From contig NW_005434665.1 in the NCBI RefSeq assembly GCF_000315625.1, positions 238,893 through 302,892 on the forward strand: a stretch of DNA of 64,000 nt, written 5' to 3'. Below are positions 41,912 through 54,235 of this stretch, piece by piece. Within the stretch, counting starts at the first letter, position 1; the number at the start of each line of letters is the position of its first letter. A program made the translations under genes and the position numbers. The notes beneath the pieces are model-generated. The model did not search any database. It saw only the letters and a list, made by a program, of their open reading frames with translations, and was not told where the DNA came from. The DNA is from Guillardia theta CCMP2712 (taxonomy: Eukaryota > Cryptophyceae > Pyrenomonadales > Geminigeraceae).

Positions 41912-44900
41912 TTAGGAAGAGGACTTGTCTGCCTTCTTGCTGTGAGCAAACGTCCTAGCCTCCTTCACAAGCTCGATGAGCCGCTCTCGCGAGCACGTGG
42001 CTGTCGAAAGTGTCAGGGGCCATGTGGGAGCAGGAGGGAGGAAGACCTTTGAGGAAGGGATGCTCGAGGAGATCCGCGGAAGACGCTCCTGCGAAGAGGT
42101 CAGCGCCGTCAAGATTCACTTGCAGTCGCTCACGTTCAGAGGGTTCAGCAGCAAGAGTCTTCTCGTAGAAATCTTTGATATGCCTGTCGGGAGAATGAGC
42201 TCCCTCCTCTCTGCCTCTTCCTCATCCTCCTCTACTGCCGCTCCCTCCCTCTTGGTCCTCTTCATCCGCTTCCTTGTCCTCATTCCTCGCTATTCCTTTC
42301 CTCTTTCATCCTTCCCTCTCGCCTCCCTCCATTCCTCTGCTGTTTGTTTTCTCCTGTCTCCTCTCCCTCTCCATTTCCGCGTTGCATCTCACGCACTTCA
42401 CCTCCTGCTCTATCCTCTACTTCGTCCTTACCTCCCCCACGACTTTGACTTGAGCTTAGGAGGGCCCTTGGTCGCTATGAGGTAGAGGGCGCGCAGGGGA
42501 TCCTGCGAGGAAGTTGTAAGGAGGAGCGCAGGAGGGAGCTGGGAGACCTGACGGAGGTAAGGAGGTTCTCCTTCAGCCATTTCTGAGAGACGATCAATGA
42601 GGATGAGACAGGGACAAGGAGGAGACAAGAGAAGGGACGGGAACAAGAAAAGATGCAAGAGGAGGGGAGGAGAGGAGATAGGAGAGGAAACGAGAAGAGG
42701 AGAGGCGAGAATGGAAGGAGAGGAGAGGAGAGGGAAGGGGAGAGAGAAGAGGAGAGGAGAGGAGAGGAGAGGAGAGGAGAGGAGAGGAGAGAAGAGGGAG
42801 AAGGGAAGGAGAGGAGAGGAGAGGAGAGGGGAGANNNNNNNNNNNNNNNNNNNNNNNNNNNNNNNNNNNNNNNNNNNNNNNNNNNNNNNNNNNNNNNNNN
42901 NNNNNNNNNNNNNNNNNNNNNNNNNNNNNNNNNNACAGACGAGAGTGGGAGGGAGTAGAGAGATTGGGGCGGGGGGATAGGAGGTGGAAGAGAAGGAAGC
43001 AAGTATTACATCTCCTCGTCTTCCTCCTGCATCTCGATGTCTTCGTCCTGTCCTCTCTCCTTGGTCTCCTGCCCCTACCATCACCTGATGCTACCAACCC
43101 GGCATGTCCTCACCGTCTTCTCCTCCTCCTCCTTCTCCTCCTCCTCCTTCTCCTCCCCTTCCTTGTCCTGGCCCTCTGCCTTCATGAACGCCTTCACGAG
43201 CGGCAACTCCGTGACCTGACCAACCGTCAAACAGCGCAGGCGAGAGGAGAGGAGGAGAGGAGAGGAGGAGAGGAGAGGAGGAGAGGAGAGGAGGAGAGGA
43301 GAAGAGGAGAGGAGAGGAGAGGAGAGGAGAGGAGACGGGAGAGGAGAGGAGGAGGAGGAGGAGAAGAGGAGAGGAGAGGAGAGGAGAGGAGAGGAGAGGA
43401 GAGGAGAGGAGAGGAGAGGAGAGGAGAGGAGAGGAGAGGAGAGGAGAGGGAGAAGGAAGGAGAGGAGTGGAGGGGAGGTAAAGCAACCGATCAAAGTTAT
43501 TCCCATAGACCAGATGTCGACCTTCTGATCATAATGCTGTACAAGGAGAGTGAGGTGGGAGTGGGGATGGGGTCAGCGAGATACCTGGCCTCTCACAAGC
43601 TCCGGAGCCATCCAGTAGTAGGTGCCTGCCATGGACTGCCGCACCCGTTGCTCCTCTGTCAACTACAAGAAAATCAGAGAACGAGGAGGAGGAGGAGGAG
43701 GAGGAGGAGGACGAGGAGGAGGAGTGAGGATCAGGAGCAGGAGCAGGAGGAGCAGGAGAAACTCAAGCAACCTGCACGCAGAAGCCGAAGTCCGCGATCT
43801 TCACTTGACCGGCGGAATTGACGAGGAGGTTGTCAGACTTGATGTCTCTATGAACTCGCCCCTGAGAGGAAGAGTGAGGAGGGGGGAGGGAGGAGATGAA
43901 GCAGCAAGTCAGTGAGGAGGGCAGAGGCGAGGAGGGTGCGGAAGTTTGCGGATGCTGGAGCTAGAAACAGAGGAGACATGACATGGAATGACCTTCTCGT
44001 GGATGAATTCAAGTCCTTCCATGGCTGGACGCAAAAATCCTGCGTGCATGAAGTGAGGGGAAGGCAAGCTGATAGGAGGGAAGGGAAGGAGGAGGGAGGG
44101 GGAGAGGGAGGGAGACGGGGGCAAGAAGGGAGGAGGGTAACATGGGGCGAGGAGTGGAGGAGCAGCGATCAGAAGGGAGACGAGGACGACAGCAGTTGGC
44201 CTCGCAGAGGTGTACAGGGACTCGTTTGTTGCACCTGCAATCTCTTCCTCCATGAACTTCTTGCCGTTAGAGAAGTGACTCTTGACAAACAGCGTGAGGA
44301 GAGAAGGAAAGAGAGGAGAGATGAGGAGACTTGGATCAGCGAAGTCAGCGATCCGCCGTCCATGTACTCCATCACGACCTGTTGACAAGTGCGGAGAGTC
44401 AAGGGAGGCCTCGAACGACGTCATCAGTTTCACGTACCCAGAGATGCTTGTCGTGGATGAAACTCTTGATGTACTGGAACATCGTGTGAGCATCTCTCGA
44501 TGAATGTTGTAGTTTTTTGTATTGCTTGCTTGCTTGTTTGTTTGTTTTTGATGTAGTTGTAGTTGTAGTTGGTGTAGTTGGTGTTGGTGTTGGTGTTGTT
44601 ATTGTTGTTGTTATAGTTGTTGTGTTATAGTTGTTGTTGTTGTTGTTGACCTCACCTTCACTGTGCAAGGGTGGGAGCACATCTTCATCATCGCAATCTC
44701 ATTCTGCAGAGCTGATTGCACTATTCCCCCCTGCGGAACATCTTCACTTTCACCCTCTTCACCTCCACCTTCACTGCACTTGTTCTGACAGTCGTAGCTT
44801 CTTCAGGGCAACCTGAGGGAACTTTGACATGTTGGCACGCGCATAGAGATCCCTTCAACCTTGTCTCCTCCTCTCTTTGGACGACCGAGATAAATCGTTC

Positions 44901-47900
44901 CAGTGCACCCCTGGCCACACAACGTTGAATTTAAGGAGAGTAGGTAGAGGAGGGAGGGTGTGGTGGTGGTGGTGGTTGAGGAGGAGGAGGAGGTGGAGGA
45001 GATGGAAGTGGTGGTGGTGGAGGAGGAGATGGAGGAGGAGATGGAGGAGGAGATGGAGGAAGAGGTGGTGGTGGAGGAGGAGATGGAGGAGGAGATGGAG
45101 GAAGAGGTGGTGGTGGAGGAGATGGAGGAGGAGATGGAGGAGGAGATGGAGGAGGAGAAGATGGAGGAAGACGAGGAGGAATGTGGGAGGGGGATGAGAA
45201 GGGGATATGGAACGTGGGCAGCAGGACTCCAGGAATGAGAAAGAAGTTTCGAACCTGCCCGACAGCTTTCTTGGAGATTTCAAACTCGATCGATGGATCA
45301 GTTGTTTCGAACTGGAGGGAAAATTAACCTCTTTCTCCCTCCCTCCAGCCTCTCCTCTCCTGGTACCCTCCACATTCTTCACCACGTCCTTCTCCCTTCT
45401 CCCTTCTCCACTCCTCCTCCCCTTCTGCCTCTACCCTCCTCCGCTTCCCTCTCCTTGTCCTCCCCCTCTCCTCGAACACGCCTCCCTCCCTCCCAACTGA
45501 TTCTATCGCTCACTTGCACGGCTTCCCGCATGTCTCGGGAGGCCACAGACTTCGTCGGCAGAGCAGGAAGACCACCTGAAGGTAAGATGAACGAAGTGGC
45601 GATGGAGGAGGAGGAGGGGATGTTTTTTCCTTCAGCAGGAGGAGGAGGAGGAGGAGGAGGATGACGATGAGGAGGAGCAGGAGGAGGAGCAGGAGGAGGA
45701 GGATGACGATGAGGAGAAGCAGGAGGAGGAGCAGGAGGAGGTCAGGACAGGGTTGTCAAGAGGGTGAGGACGGAAGGGCAGGTAAGAGAGACTCGATTGT
45801 TCTTCGTGCCTTTCTCCGTGTGGAACTTCAACACGTCGAGCAGCTCATCGATGTGCTCCATGGCCTGCGGTGTTTGAGAACAGAAGGGTGGGCAGAGTGA
45901 GCAGAGAGGGGAGGGGAGGAGATGAGATGAGAGGAGCGGAGAAGAGCTGAACCTCCTCCGGCGAGATGTTGGCCTGTTTCAGCAGACTCTCCCAACCAGG
46001 TGGGAGACCCTTGAGCCCTGTCGACTGTTCGACAGTCAGCGACAGCAAGGACGAGGAGGGGGGAGGAACAGCACCGATGTTGGGTCAGCAACGACTTTCA
46101 GATTGGAGTGTGAAGAGGAGGAGGAGGAGGAGTCCGTTCTGAGAAGAGGGATCAGACTCGGAAACGAGCACGAAGTGGTCTCATCACCTATCCCTGCCCA
46201 CAGGAGTAGAAGGATTCTTCATCCCAACACGAACCAGCTCGACGGTGAAGGGCTCAGCATACCCTCTCCTGCTGATCTCCAAGACAACCTGACACCAGAA
46301 GTCAGGGGAGGGGGAAGAAAGGAGGAGGGGGGGGGCGAGAGTTTGCAATGACGAATGTCAAGAGGTAGAGGAGGGGGATAGAGATAGGAGAGGGTAGAAG
46401 TAGAAGAAGGAAGCAGAAGGAGAGGAGGAGACGAGGAGAGGAGGAAGAGACGAAGTGGAGCAGGATGAAGCAAAAGGAGGAAGCAGCAGAAGAGCAGGAG
46501 CGAGAGCAGGAGCAGGACGATGATGAACCAGCACGGAGGATGGGGGGGGGGGGGCAGGAAGCGAGGACGAGGTAAGGACGAGGAGAGAACTGAAAGGTAA
46601 GAGGAGGAGCAACACACTTTTGATCCAACGGTTCCCTTGATCATTGGAGCGACCTCCTCCACCGTCATCCCCTGAATGTCCTGTACCAGCACATCACAAA
46701 CAAACCATCTACAGATCGTCTCCCTCTACTCCCCGACCTCCCTCCCCTCCCAAAACGGACATATCTTCTCCCTACCCTTCTCATCCCCTCCTGCCACCTC
46801 TCCTCCCCCAATCCCTCCTAAAGCCACCTCCACCACATCCTCCTCTCCCTACTTCTCTCTCCCTCTTCATCCCCTTTCCGCTTGCTCTCCTTCGCCTTCT
46901 CCTATCCTGTCCTCCGCCTTCGCCTCCTATCACCGTGCCTCCGACGGAGAGGATCGTGTCTCCAACAGAGATCATGTTGCTCTTCGCCGCTGCCCCGTGG
47001 GGATGGAGCTCGACCACCTGCTCCCGTTTCAACGAGGCGACATGAGAGTTGTCAAACCTTGAAGATCCCCTTGCTGTTGGGCTTCAGCAGCGCTCCTATC
47101 CCTACCAGGCTCTCGCTGCTGGGCTCGCTGCTAGCCTTGTTCTTCCTCCCTTCCTGTCGCTCAGCCTCCGACGCCTCCTGCCTCTTGCTGCTCTTGGCTC
47201 GCTCGTCCTGGCTCGAGCTCTTGCTCTTGCCGCTGCTCATGTAGTCTATCGCAGACTCCAGGTCATTCTGGCAGGCAGCGAGGGCAGCAGTCACCGACTT
47301 GTAGTCGTATCCCATCCCCACCAGTGTTGCGGTGTTGGACGCAAAGCTCGAGGCCTCTTCCCGCCCATGAGCCAAGCTCTTGTGGTAGCTGATGTTGCTG
47401 TCCACCCTCCTGCCTCCTCCGCTCGCATCGAACGTGTCTGGTCGCTCAGTGCCGACCGAGGAGGCGATGGAAGTGTGGAAGGCGTCGGCCTCTATTGCAG
47501 TGGAGGCTCGAGAGCTCGGAGAGAAGTCATCGGGAAAGTCCGTCGGCATCTCAGTGGCTGCTGTAATGCAGGAGGCGTGAGAGGTTCTCGCGGAGAAGAT
47601 TTCGTCCCGCGCAGTCCCGTAGCCTCCATCGGTAGAGACCGAGTCAACGCCAGCCCGCGAGCTCGTCTCAGAGCCGTCAGAGATGCTCGACAGGTAGTCA
47701 GCATGGTCCTTGTCTGTGAGGGGAACGAGCTCGGGGCTGATGATAATGTTGTTAAGGGGCGATCGGTTCTTGTTCTCCCTCAGCCACTTCTCGATCGCCC
47801 ATTTCTCGTAGATGTGACCGTCTGCCGCCCTCACGGGCGTCTTGATCGGCTCACACGTCAGCACACACTCTCCCCAGTCCTTGGTCGGAGTTTTGTTCTT

Positions 47901-49471
47901 GCGCGCGATCTCCGACGGCAGCACCAGCCTCTTCCCAGCCTGGATCGACGGCGTCGGTTCTCTTCCTTGCCAGTGGTTGCTGTTGGCAGGGCTCTTGCTA
48001 CTTTCCTCTTCCTTTGGCGATGGCACGTGCTTCGGCTCTACCGGCTTCTTCGACGAGGCGCTACGAGGGTCCTCCGCTGCTGCCCTTGAGTCGTTCCTTC
48101 TCGGCGACGGCTCCTCCACTCGCTCTCGAGAGCTTGCAGGAGGTTTTTCTTCTTCCGTCCTGGGAGGTGTCAGGAAGCCTTCCGGCTGGTCGTTGGCACG
48201 GTAGGTTGGAGTGCTCGGCTCAGAGGAGGCGTGAGTTGGTTTCCTCGTTGCCGGCGACTTGAAGTCTGGTTTCGAAGGAAGGGGCCCTTGCTCCCTCTCC
48301 ATCTGCTTGAACAGGTCTCTCGTCTTCGCTGCTCGCTCGGTCATACTGTGAGTTATGCTCTGGCCATACATCCTGCTCACTCCACTCCTATCCTCCTCCG
48401 CCTTCTTCCTTGAGGTCTCTCTCAATACGTCGCTGTCCGAGTGCTGCCGGGGGAGTTTTGGAACGCCAGGTTTGACCTCGGCAGCTTGACGTTCGGGCCC
48501 CTTGCCAACCTTCTCGTCTCTGCCTCCTCCGTCGTTTCCTCGCTCAGGCTTCTCTTCTCTTTCGCCGCGCTCAGCCCTCTTTGGCGCTTTCTCGCTCTTG
48601 CCCGCAGCAGCGTTGCCATCCTTGTACTTGTCAAGCTCTGCCAGCGCCTCTTCGAGTTGCTTCTTGTACATGTCTCTTTCCTTCTCGCACTGCTCCTTCT
48701 CGCTCCGCAGCCTCTTGCACTCAGCATCCAGCTTCTTGACTTCCTCTCGAAGTGAACCATCTCCTCGCCCACGCAGGGCGCGGGCCTCCGCCTCCGCCCT
48801 GTCTTTCGCTTTCCTGGGAGCTGATCAATAATAGGAACGAGGATTCACTCAAGGATAGGGAGGAAGCGTCTCCTCACCTCAAAGTCTCGTTCTTCGATAT
48901 CTCGAAGTCTAATTCTTCTCTGACCTTGTCCAAGGTCTTGTATAGCTGGAAAGATTCGTCAGCCCCATGGCATAAAAGATTACAATCAGATTGTTGCATC
49001 ACAGTTCTATGGTTGATGACACAGAGACCAGCAGACATTTCAGCATCGTACAGTAAGTTGGAAGACTCGAGTCGCTTCTAGAATCTGCTTTGTTCCTACA
49101 TCTCCATGACAGAATAGCTACAACTTGATTGACTAGTTGCTTGATTGACTAGTTGGACATGTTAAAGTACGAAATGCTGTCGCTACCCAACAGTCTCTTT
49201 CCAGAATTTCTACAATCATGAAACATCGTCTTAAAAAAGTTCAATTCTTCACAACACCCTCATCGTGCGAACTGTGCAGAGGCTTGTAGATCGGAGGTGG
49301 TACAAAAGAGTCTTCCATTCTCATGAGACAACACGAGCCGCATTGAAGCGAAGCATGCGTGATGCTCTGGATCAAGTGCAACACGATTCAAGCATGGTAC
49401 TTCACCTGCTCCATCTCCGTCTCCTCCATCGCCTCCTCCATGGCGCGGCTGAACCGCTCCGATACCGCCAT
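41912..49471 (-). CDS. U-box / UBA / PDZ / p21-binding / STE20-PAK-type protein kinase fusion
   Basis: One long gene read from ATG 49471 to TAA 41912-41914. The N-terminus is coiled coil (exons at about 49414-49471, 48895-48946, then [18 protein letters not shown]). The large exon to about 47063 holds a U-box ([29 protein letters not shown]) and a UBA ([18 protein letters not shown]). It runs into a PDZ domain ([54 protein letters not shown]). The PDZ exon (low end 46188) splices in phase over a 49-nt intron to exon 46075-46138 and then 45953-46024, giving a PAK-like p21-binding region ([32 protein letters not shown]). The kinase follows: [61 protein letters not shown]. Probable signalling kinase with E3-ligase potential. 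An intron contains a 100-N gap. Confidence 0.82.
42600..42834. repeat. GGAGA-rich intronic microsatellite (left of gap)
   Basis: Degenerate (GGAGA)n / (GAGGA)n purine array on the plus strand inside a kinase intron, running straight into the assembly gap, which it probably caused. Confidence 0.9.
42835..42934. other. Assembly gap, 100 N
   Basis: Exactly 100 N, the conventional size for a gap of unknown length. It is flanked on one side by a GGAGA array and lies in the kinase intron between the exons for ITLI and [10 protein letters not shown]. Confidence 1.
43240..43460. repeat. GGAGA pentamer array in kinase intron
   Basis: About 220 bp of (GGAGA)n with a 10-13-nt higher-order pattern at its left end (gaggagaggagagg units) and a clean pentamer run at about 43365-43450. 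It begins directly downstream, in gene orientation, of the kinase exon ending ITLI. Confidence 0.92.
44510..44660. repeat. GTT/GTA-rich intronic microsatellite
   Basis: A run of tgtagttgtagttg, ggtgttggtgttg and ttgttgttatagttg units within a kinase intron, between the exon for [17 protein letters not shown] and that for [13 protein letters not shown]. Confidence 0.85.
44950..45180. repeat. GGAGGAGAT minisatellite in kinase intron
   Basis: Units of gatggaggag and ggtggtggaggag repeat with 9-12-nt spacing on the plus strand. It is intronic in the kinase gene, between the p21-binding region and the kinase glycine loop. Confidence 0.85.
45630..45745. repeat. GAGGAGCAG minisatellite in kinase intron
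   Basis: Purine-rich units (aggaggagcaggaggagg, gatgacgatgagg) repeat across about 115 bp inside the kinase gene. Confidence 0.75.
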
Positions 49472-50274
49472 GGACGATCACCCCACCCTGACTCATTCGA
49501 ACATACCCTACCCCACAAGAATCTATTTGAGTTGAAACCTACCCGTGCAATTCAATAGCCAAATAGGGGTAGCCTTTCATGTGTCTGAGCTGACTACCCC
49601 TCATTTTGATCAAAGCCGGTAGGTACCGGTCCTTTCAAAAATCATTTGACTCGTCGAAATGATCCTTCTGGCTGTTTGACCCCACCCCCTTGAGTTACCC
49701 TTCTCCTCTCCTACCCCCTCCTTTTACTGACTTACATATGAGGAAATACCCTAGTCAATCACTGAGTTATGACCCCCACCCCAGGGTCCTTGACAGTGAC
49801 GGTACTATTTACTTTTACAAAGGGATACAGCCGTTACACTTCACCGTTACTCACCTCCAGTCATGGTTGTATCGGAGAAACCGTCAAGTTCCATTCAAGT
49901 CCGACAGTCAAGAACTGGCTTGAAGCCTCGCACTACATTGAGTACAGGCTACAGTACACCACATCGTACGGTCAAGTGTAGTACCTTTCGGTACTACGGT
50001 ACGGTAACTCATCCGTTGAAACGGGCCGTGTGGGTGAGTGGCCAGCCTGCGGGGCCGGGGCCGGGCGGCCTCAGGCTGGCGTTTGTTGCCCGGGGTGAAG
50101 GTTCCATAATGATTGATACGGACAACTGTCATGCCACAGAGTGTTGCACTTGCTTACAAAGGCCGCCCCTGCGATCAGTCGAGATCGGGCATCGGGACAA
50201 GGATGGGCAAGGATTGAATGAACCATGCCAGGCTGCTAGATACAGACTTCACTTTTTCATGTTTGGCATTTCCA
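49472..50274. other. Intergenic: CTACCCC-rich DNA and a small GC island
   Basis: 49480-49870 has CTACCCC, CCCCACC and GGGGTAG words. 49980-50110 has GGTACTACGGTACGGTAAC and a GGGGCCGGGGCCGGGCGG island. It separates the kinase 5' end (minus) from the 3' end of the M13 peptidase (minus). No gene recognised. Confidence 0.5.
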
Positions 50275-52831
50275 TCACCACATGTTACATCGCTGCCTCG
50301 GGCTCATGTACGATCCCTGTAGGTCTCTCGTCAGAGTCCAAACATGAGAAACAGGCTCGGCCTACCGCAGGACACGAATACGCTTCCGCGAAAGATTCAA
50401 AGTTCATGAGGGGGCCGTTGACTCGTAGCTGCAGGAGGGGAGGTCAACCACCTTGGACCAGAGGCACGGGAGGGTTGTCACCTTGTTGGGGGAGTGTTCG
50501 TCAGTGAAGAGCTGCAGCTCCTCGGCCCTCTTCCTCTCAACGGTGCACCAATTCTGAGCCCAGGAGAGGAAGAAGAGCTTGTCCTCGTCCTTGGTCGACT
50601 TGCGGTGATACTTCTCCTGCATCACCGCCTGCAAGGCCTCGTACGAGATCTTTACGCCGCCCATGTCCGCAATGTTCTCCCCCAGTGTTAGAAGGCCGTT
50701 GACATGCCTTCCCTCCACCTTGAAGGAGGAGTAGAAGTGCTCAATGCATCGGGCTTTCTCCTCGAACCTCCTTGAGTCCGACATGGTCCACCAGTTTGCC
50801 AGAGTCCCTCGCCCACCAAACTTCCTCCCCTGATCGTCGAATCCATGAGTGATCTCATGCCCAAGAATGCCGCCCAGAGCTCCAAAGTTTCTTGCAAGAG
50901 GGTAAGACGCACTGAAAAATGGCTCCTGCAGAATTCCAGCAGGGACGTATAGACCGTTTGCCGTGTAGCTGTAGAACGCATCCACCATAGTGGGGGAAGT
51001 GCTGCCCCAACGGTGAGGGTCGGTCTTTCTCGTCAAACGCTTGAACGAATGTTGGATGTACCATTCCGAAAGCTGCAAGCCGTTCCACAGGTACTTGTCG
51101 TCGACTAGATAGACTCCATTGTAGTAGTTCCAGTAGGATGGGCGGCCGATAGCAAAGAACATCACGTGCAGCTTCTCCAGCGCTGCCTGCTTGGTGGAGT
51201 TCTGCATCCAGTCGACCCTCAGCAAGTCGTCTTTGAAGGCAAGTTTCAACCGCATCAACATGTGCTCAGCTGCCATCTTACGCTTGGTGGAGAAGAAGTT
51301 GTTGACAAAGAGCTTGCCAACATCGTCTGGAAGGGCATTGATCGCAGCATGCATGCACTTCTTCCATCTTGGAACTTTCTTAACCTGACCAGTAACAATC
51401 CTTTGGAGCATGAAGCCTGTGTCTTCCATCTCTTTGTCCATATCTGCACCCAGCACAAATGCAAGTCGAAATAGCAGATAAGCCTTGATGCTGTCCAGAT
51501 CAGCCTGCATTAGCATCAGTAAAACATGGAGAACTTGAGGTCAAAAAATTACCTTGACGAGATATTTGTTCATGGATTCGAAGTAAGGCGAGTTTCTGAT
51601 CATGATTGTTATCTTGTCTGCGATGGTATCTGCCTGCGAGTGATAGGTGCCAGCCATTGCATTGATGAACCGCTTGAGATGGAGAGCAGGACAGAGTTTC
51701 TCGAGCTCTTCGATGTCGTAAGGTTGCGCTCGCTCCACCCTCTGCTCCTGCGCTGAGGCAAATCTCTCGGCCAACGCTGTTTCCACCTCAAGAGACCTTT
51801 CCGCTGCGACTTTGGGCCATGTGGCCACATCGCATTCGGGCATAATCTTACAGACCTTGGTGAGCACATCAGTCGCCACGCGCTTGTAACCCTCCCTCTT
51901 GAGCTTCATGGATGGCTCACTCGAGATGTAGAAGTTGGGGGAGGGGAACGTGATTCCTCCCTGCATCAAGTACAATGCCGACTCTTCGGGCTTATCTGGA
52001 TTGCTCTCTACTGACCAATCATAGAACACCACCACGTTTGCCTTGTGCCACCAATACACGACCACGGTCAGTGAGACAAGGTCTTTGACCGCATGTACTT
52101 GTTTGATAAATGGCATCAGAGGAGAGATCCCAAGCGCATTGATCGCCGACGTATTCATGCAACTCCTAAAACATATTCATCAGAATTCAGCTTTCGCATG
52201 AGTTAGCTTCTAGGAATGTATCAAACCTGTAGAAAACGCCAGCATTGCTGTCCGAGTTTGCTATAATAGGGAGCAATCTTCGTGTGTTGTTTCTTTCCAC
52301 ACCATCCCATGCGTGGGCGAACTCTAACTGGTCTGGATTTAGCTTGTGGTTCTTAATGAAATTCCCGCAAGCATATTCGTAGAAGTTGTCGCACGGCGAT
52401 GCGCTGTTGTCCATCAATTGAGTCATGTCAGCCGGGAAGAGCTGCGAGGATGCCGGCAGCATGCTCTTGTTGGAAGGATTCCATGATTTCAGAAAATATT
52501 TAGACACTTGTATCACGACGAAGACGAATCCGCAAAAACAAACGGCTATGCCGAAAAACCAGGCAAGCCTTCGTCTCCAAATCTGAGCGGAACATGACAT
52601 GAATAGAAAACTTTCACTCGAGAATAATAAGTACCTTCTGTCCTTGTTTGCTATAGATAGGAACATCTTCAGGGACAAATGTCCCGTATCTGTTGTCAAC
52701 CAGCATCAGGTATCGAAGTCAAGCCGAAGACACTGAACAGGAGGAGGCCTTTTGAAGGCTTGCTGAGGGGTAGTATTGCGAGGTGGAGAAAAGAGAGCAA
52801 GGGGATCAAGCATAGCAAGAGTAACCAACAT
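50275..52831 (-). CDS. M13-family zinc metallopeptidase (neprilysin-like), type II membrane protein
   Basis: The main exons encode the full M13 ectodomain. Zinc site GHEITHGFDDQG with third ligand ENIADMGG; substrate groove FYSYTANGLYVPAGIL; LSWAQNWC near the end. After DEHSPNK a 53-nt intron leads to LRVNGPLMNFESFAEAYSCP, and another to GSYMSPRQRCNMW, the usual end of the family, stopping at 50275-50277. Without these splices the frame ends early. At the N-terminus, ATG 52831 (or 52813) opens a short cytosolic tail. In-phase small exons lead through YGTFVPEDVPIYSKQGQK to IWRRR and one membrane segment (LAWFFGIAVCFCGFVFVVI). The N-terminal luminal part has SPCDNFYEYACGNF, typical of M13. It cleaves peptides outside the cytosol. 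Confidence 0.92.
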
Positions 52832-54235
52832 GAAAAAGGCGGCAAACACTTGGAGTCAAAGAGTTCTTAAGACTGCAGCTTCGGCATGCTCAACCTCTCC
52901 TACCTGTCCTCCCCCGCCATGCCTTCGGGCTAAATGCGCGCCATTAGGATGAGTCACCACACCACCCCTCCTTCCTACTGTGACCCACCCCTCCTTGACC
53001 TCTACCCCCAAATTTCAATACAAAGTATCGGGTCCTCGGAAAGAAGGTTTGGTGCTACGCAATGGTCTCTATTGGAAAATGGTGTGGGGATAAGACTGAC
53101 GGGAAGCGAGGAAGAGAAAATGAAGCTCTCCAAGACGGCAGAATGAACTCTCAAGGTTATAGGGCACAACAAAGCGCTCGATGGTGCCGAGCATGCTTCT
53201 TTTGCGAGCAAAACTGAGTGTGGGGAGTAGTGGCATGGTACAGAAGATTTGTCATGGTTGGCTCATTCAGCGATAGAGCGGGTTGCAAACATTCTTGAAA
53301 ACCAGCAGAACTGTACAAAGTGACAGGAAGGTTCAGATCCTACTGCAGAGGATCATCTGATAGTCTGTTTGCTCTCTCACGAAAAGCCTTGGGACAACAT
53401 GTGCCTTTAGCAATGGGTTGGAAGCATTCGAATGGCAGAGGTTCACTGCGCAAGTGCAAATTGAGTTTTTGACGAAACGATTCAGAACATAAGAATTGGT
53501 CGGACTGATGTCCTATCCAAGTCAAAAAGGCCGCCACGCATACAAGATTGTCAGAGATTCGGACTGAGTGCGAACACTGCTTGTCTTGCGAAAGTAAAAA
53601 TTCAATAAGATAGAGATGTTAGTCCCCCTTACTTCGAGCGCCCAAGTCTTCAAGCATATGATAACCTTCAAAATCAGGAACTTTAGACATAATCGAAGGG
53701 GTACAGCCCCTTTTAAGTGCAGTCAAGTAATCCGTGACACAGACCCCATTGGTCGACTGACTTGTATGTCCAATATTGTTTTCATGTACCTGATGGGTTT
53801 TACTTTCATGAGAGATATGATCTAATAAAAGCGCTCTGAGAAACCCCACCTTGTGTAACTCCAGATTCTGCGCATGTATTCTTGCTGAACTAAAGCTTAG
53901 AGAATCGCTCACACACCCGGAAGATAGTTCGCATTCAGTGTGCGATCAAATTTCTGAGTAATCTCTTGAAAAAACAATAGCCAGCCACCTCTTGACAAGA
54001 TTTCCTTCTCTCCATCAAGTTCTCACTCAATCGGCACAACTCTGTCCAGCCCCTCTCCTCATGCCCAAATCCCACAAAGCCCCTGCCTGCAGCCTGCCTG
54101 TCTTGATCAAGGACCCCATAAACCTACAGACAATCAGGGGGTAGTGTCACACATAGAAAATGCTCAGCCCGCCATCGAGGGTTGGTAAGACTAGTGGTGC
54201 CCGGGCCCAAGTTCGGACCTGCACTGATAGTTCTC
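52832..54235. other. Intergenic upstream of M13 peptidase and U2
   Basis: 1.4 kb with no recognisable gene. A 97-codon frame on the minus strand (53619-53912) has no family signature. The last 200 bp before 54236 should carry the snRNA promoter; I could not define its elements. Confidence 0.4.

Noticed and set aside
42428-43500. Several Ser/Leu/Pro- or Glu/Arg-rich frames around the gap
   Set aside because: They are compositional products of GGAGA repeats and run through the N gap.
53619-53912. 97-codon frame on the minus strand
   Set aside because: No family signature, no codon bias and no splice or leader evidence.
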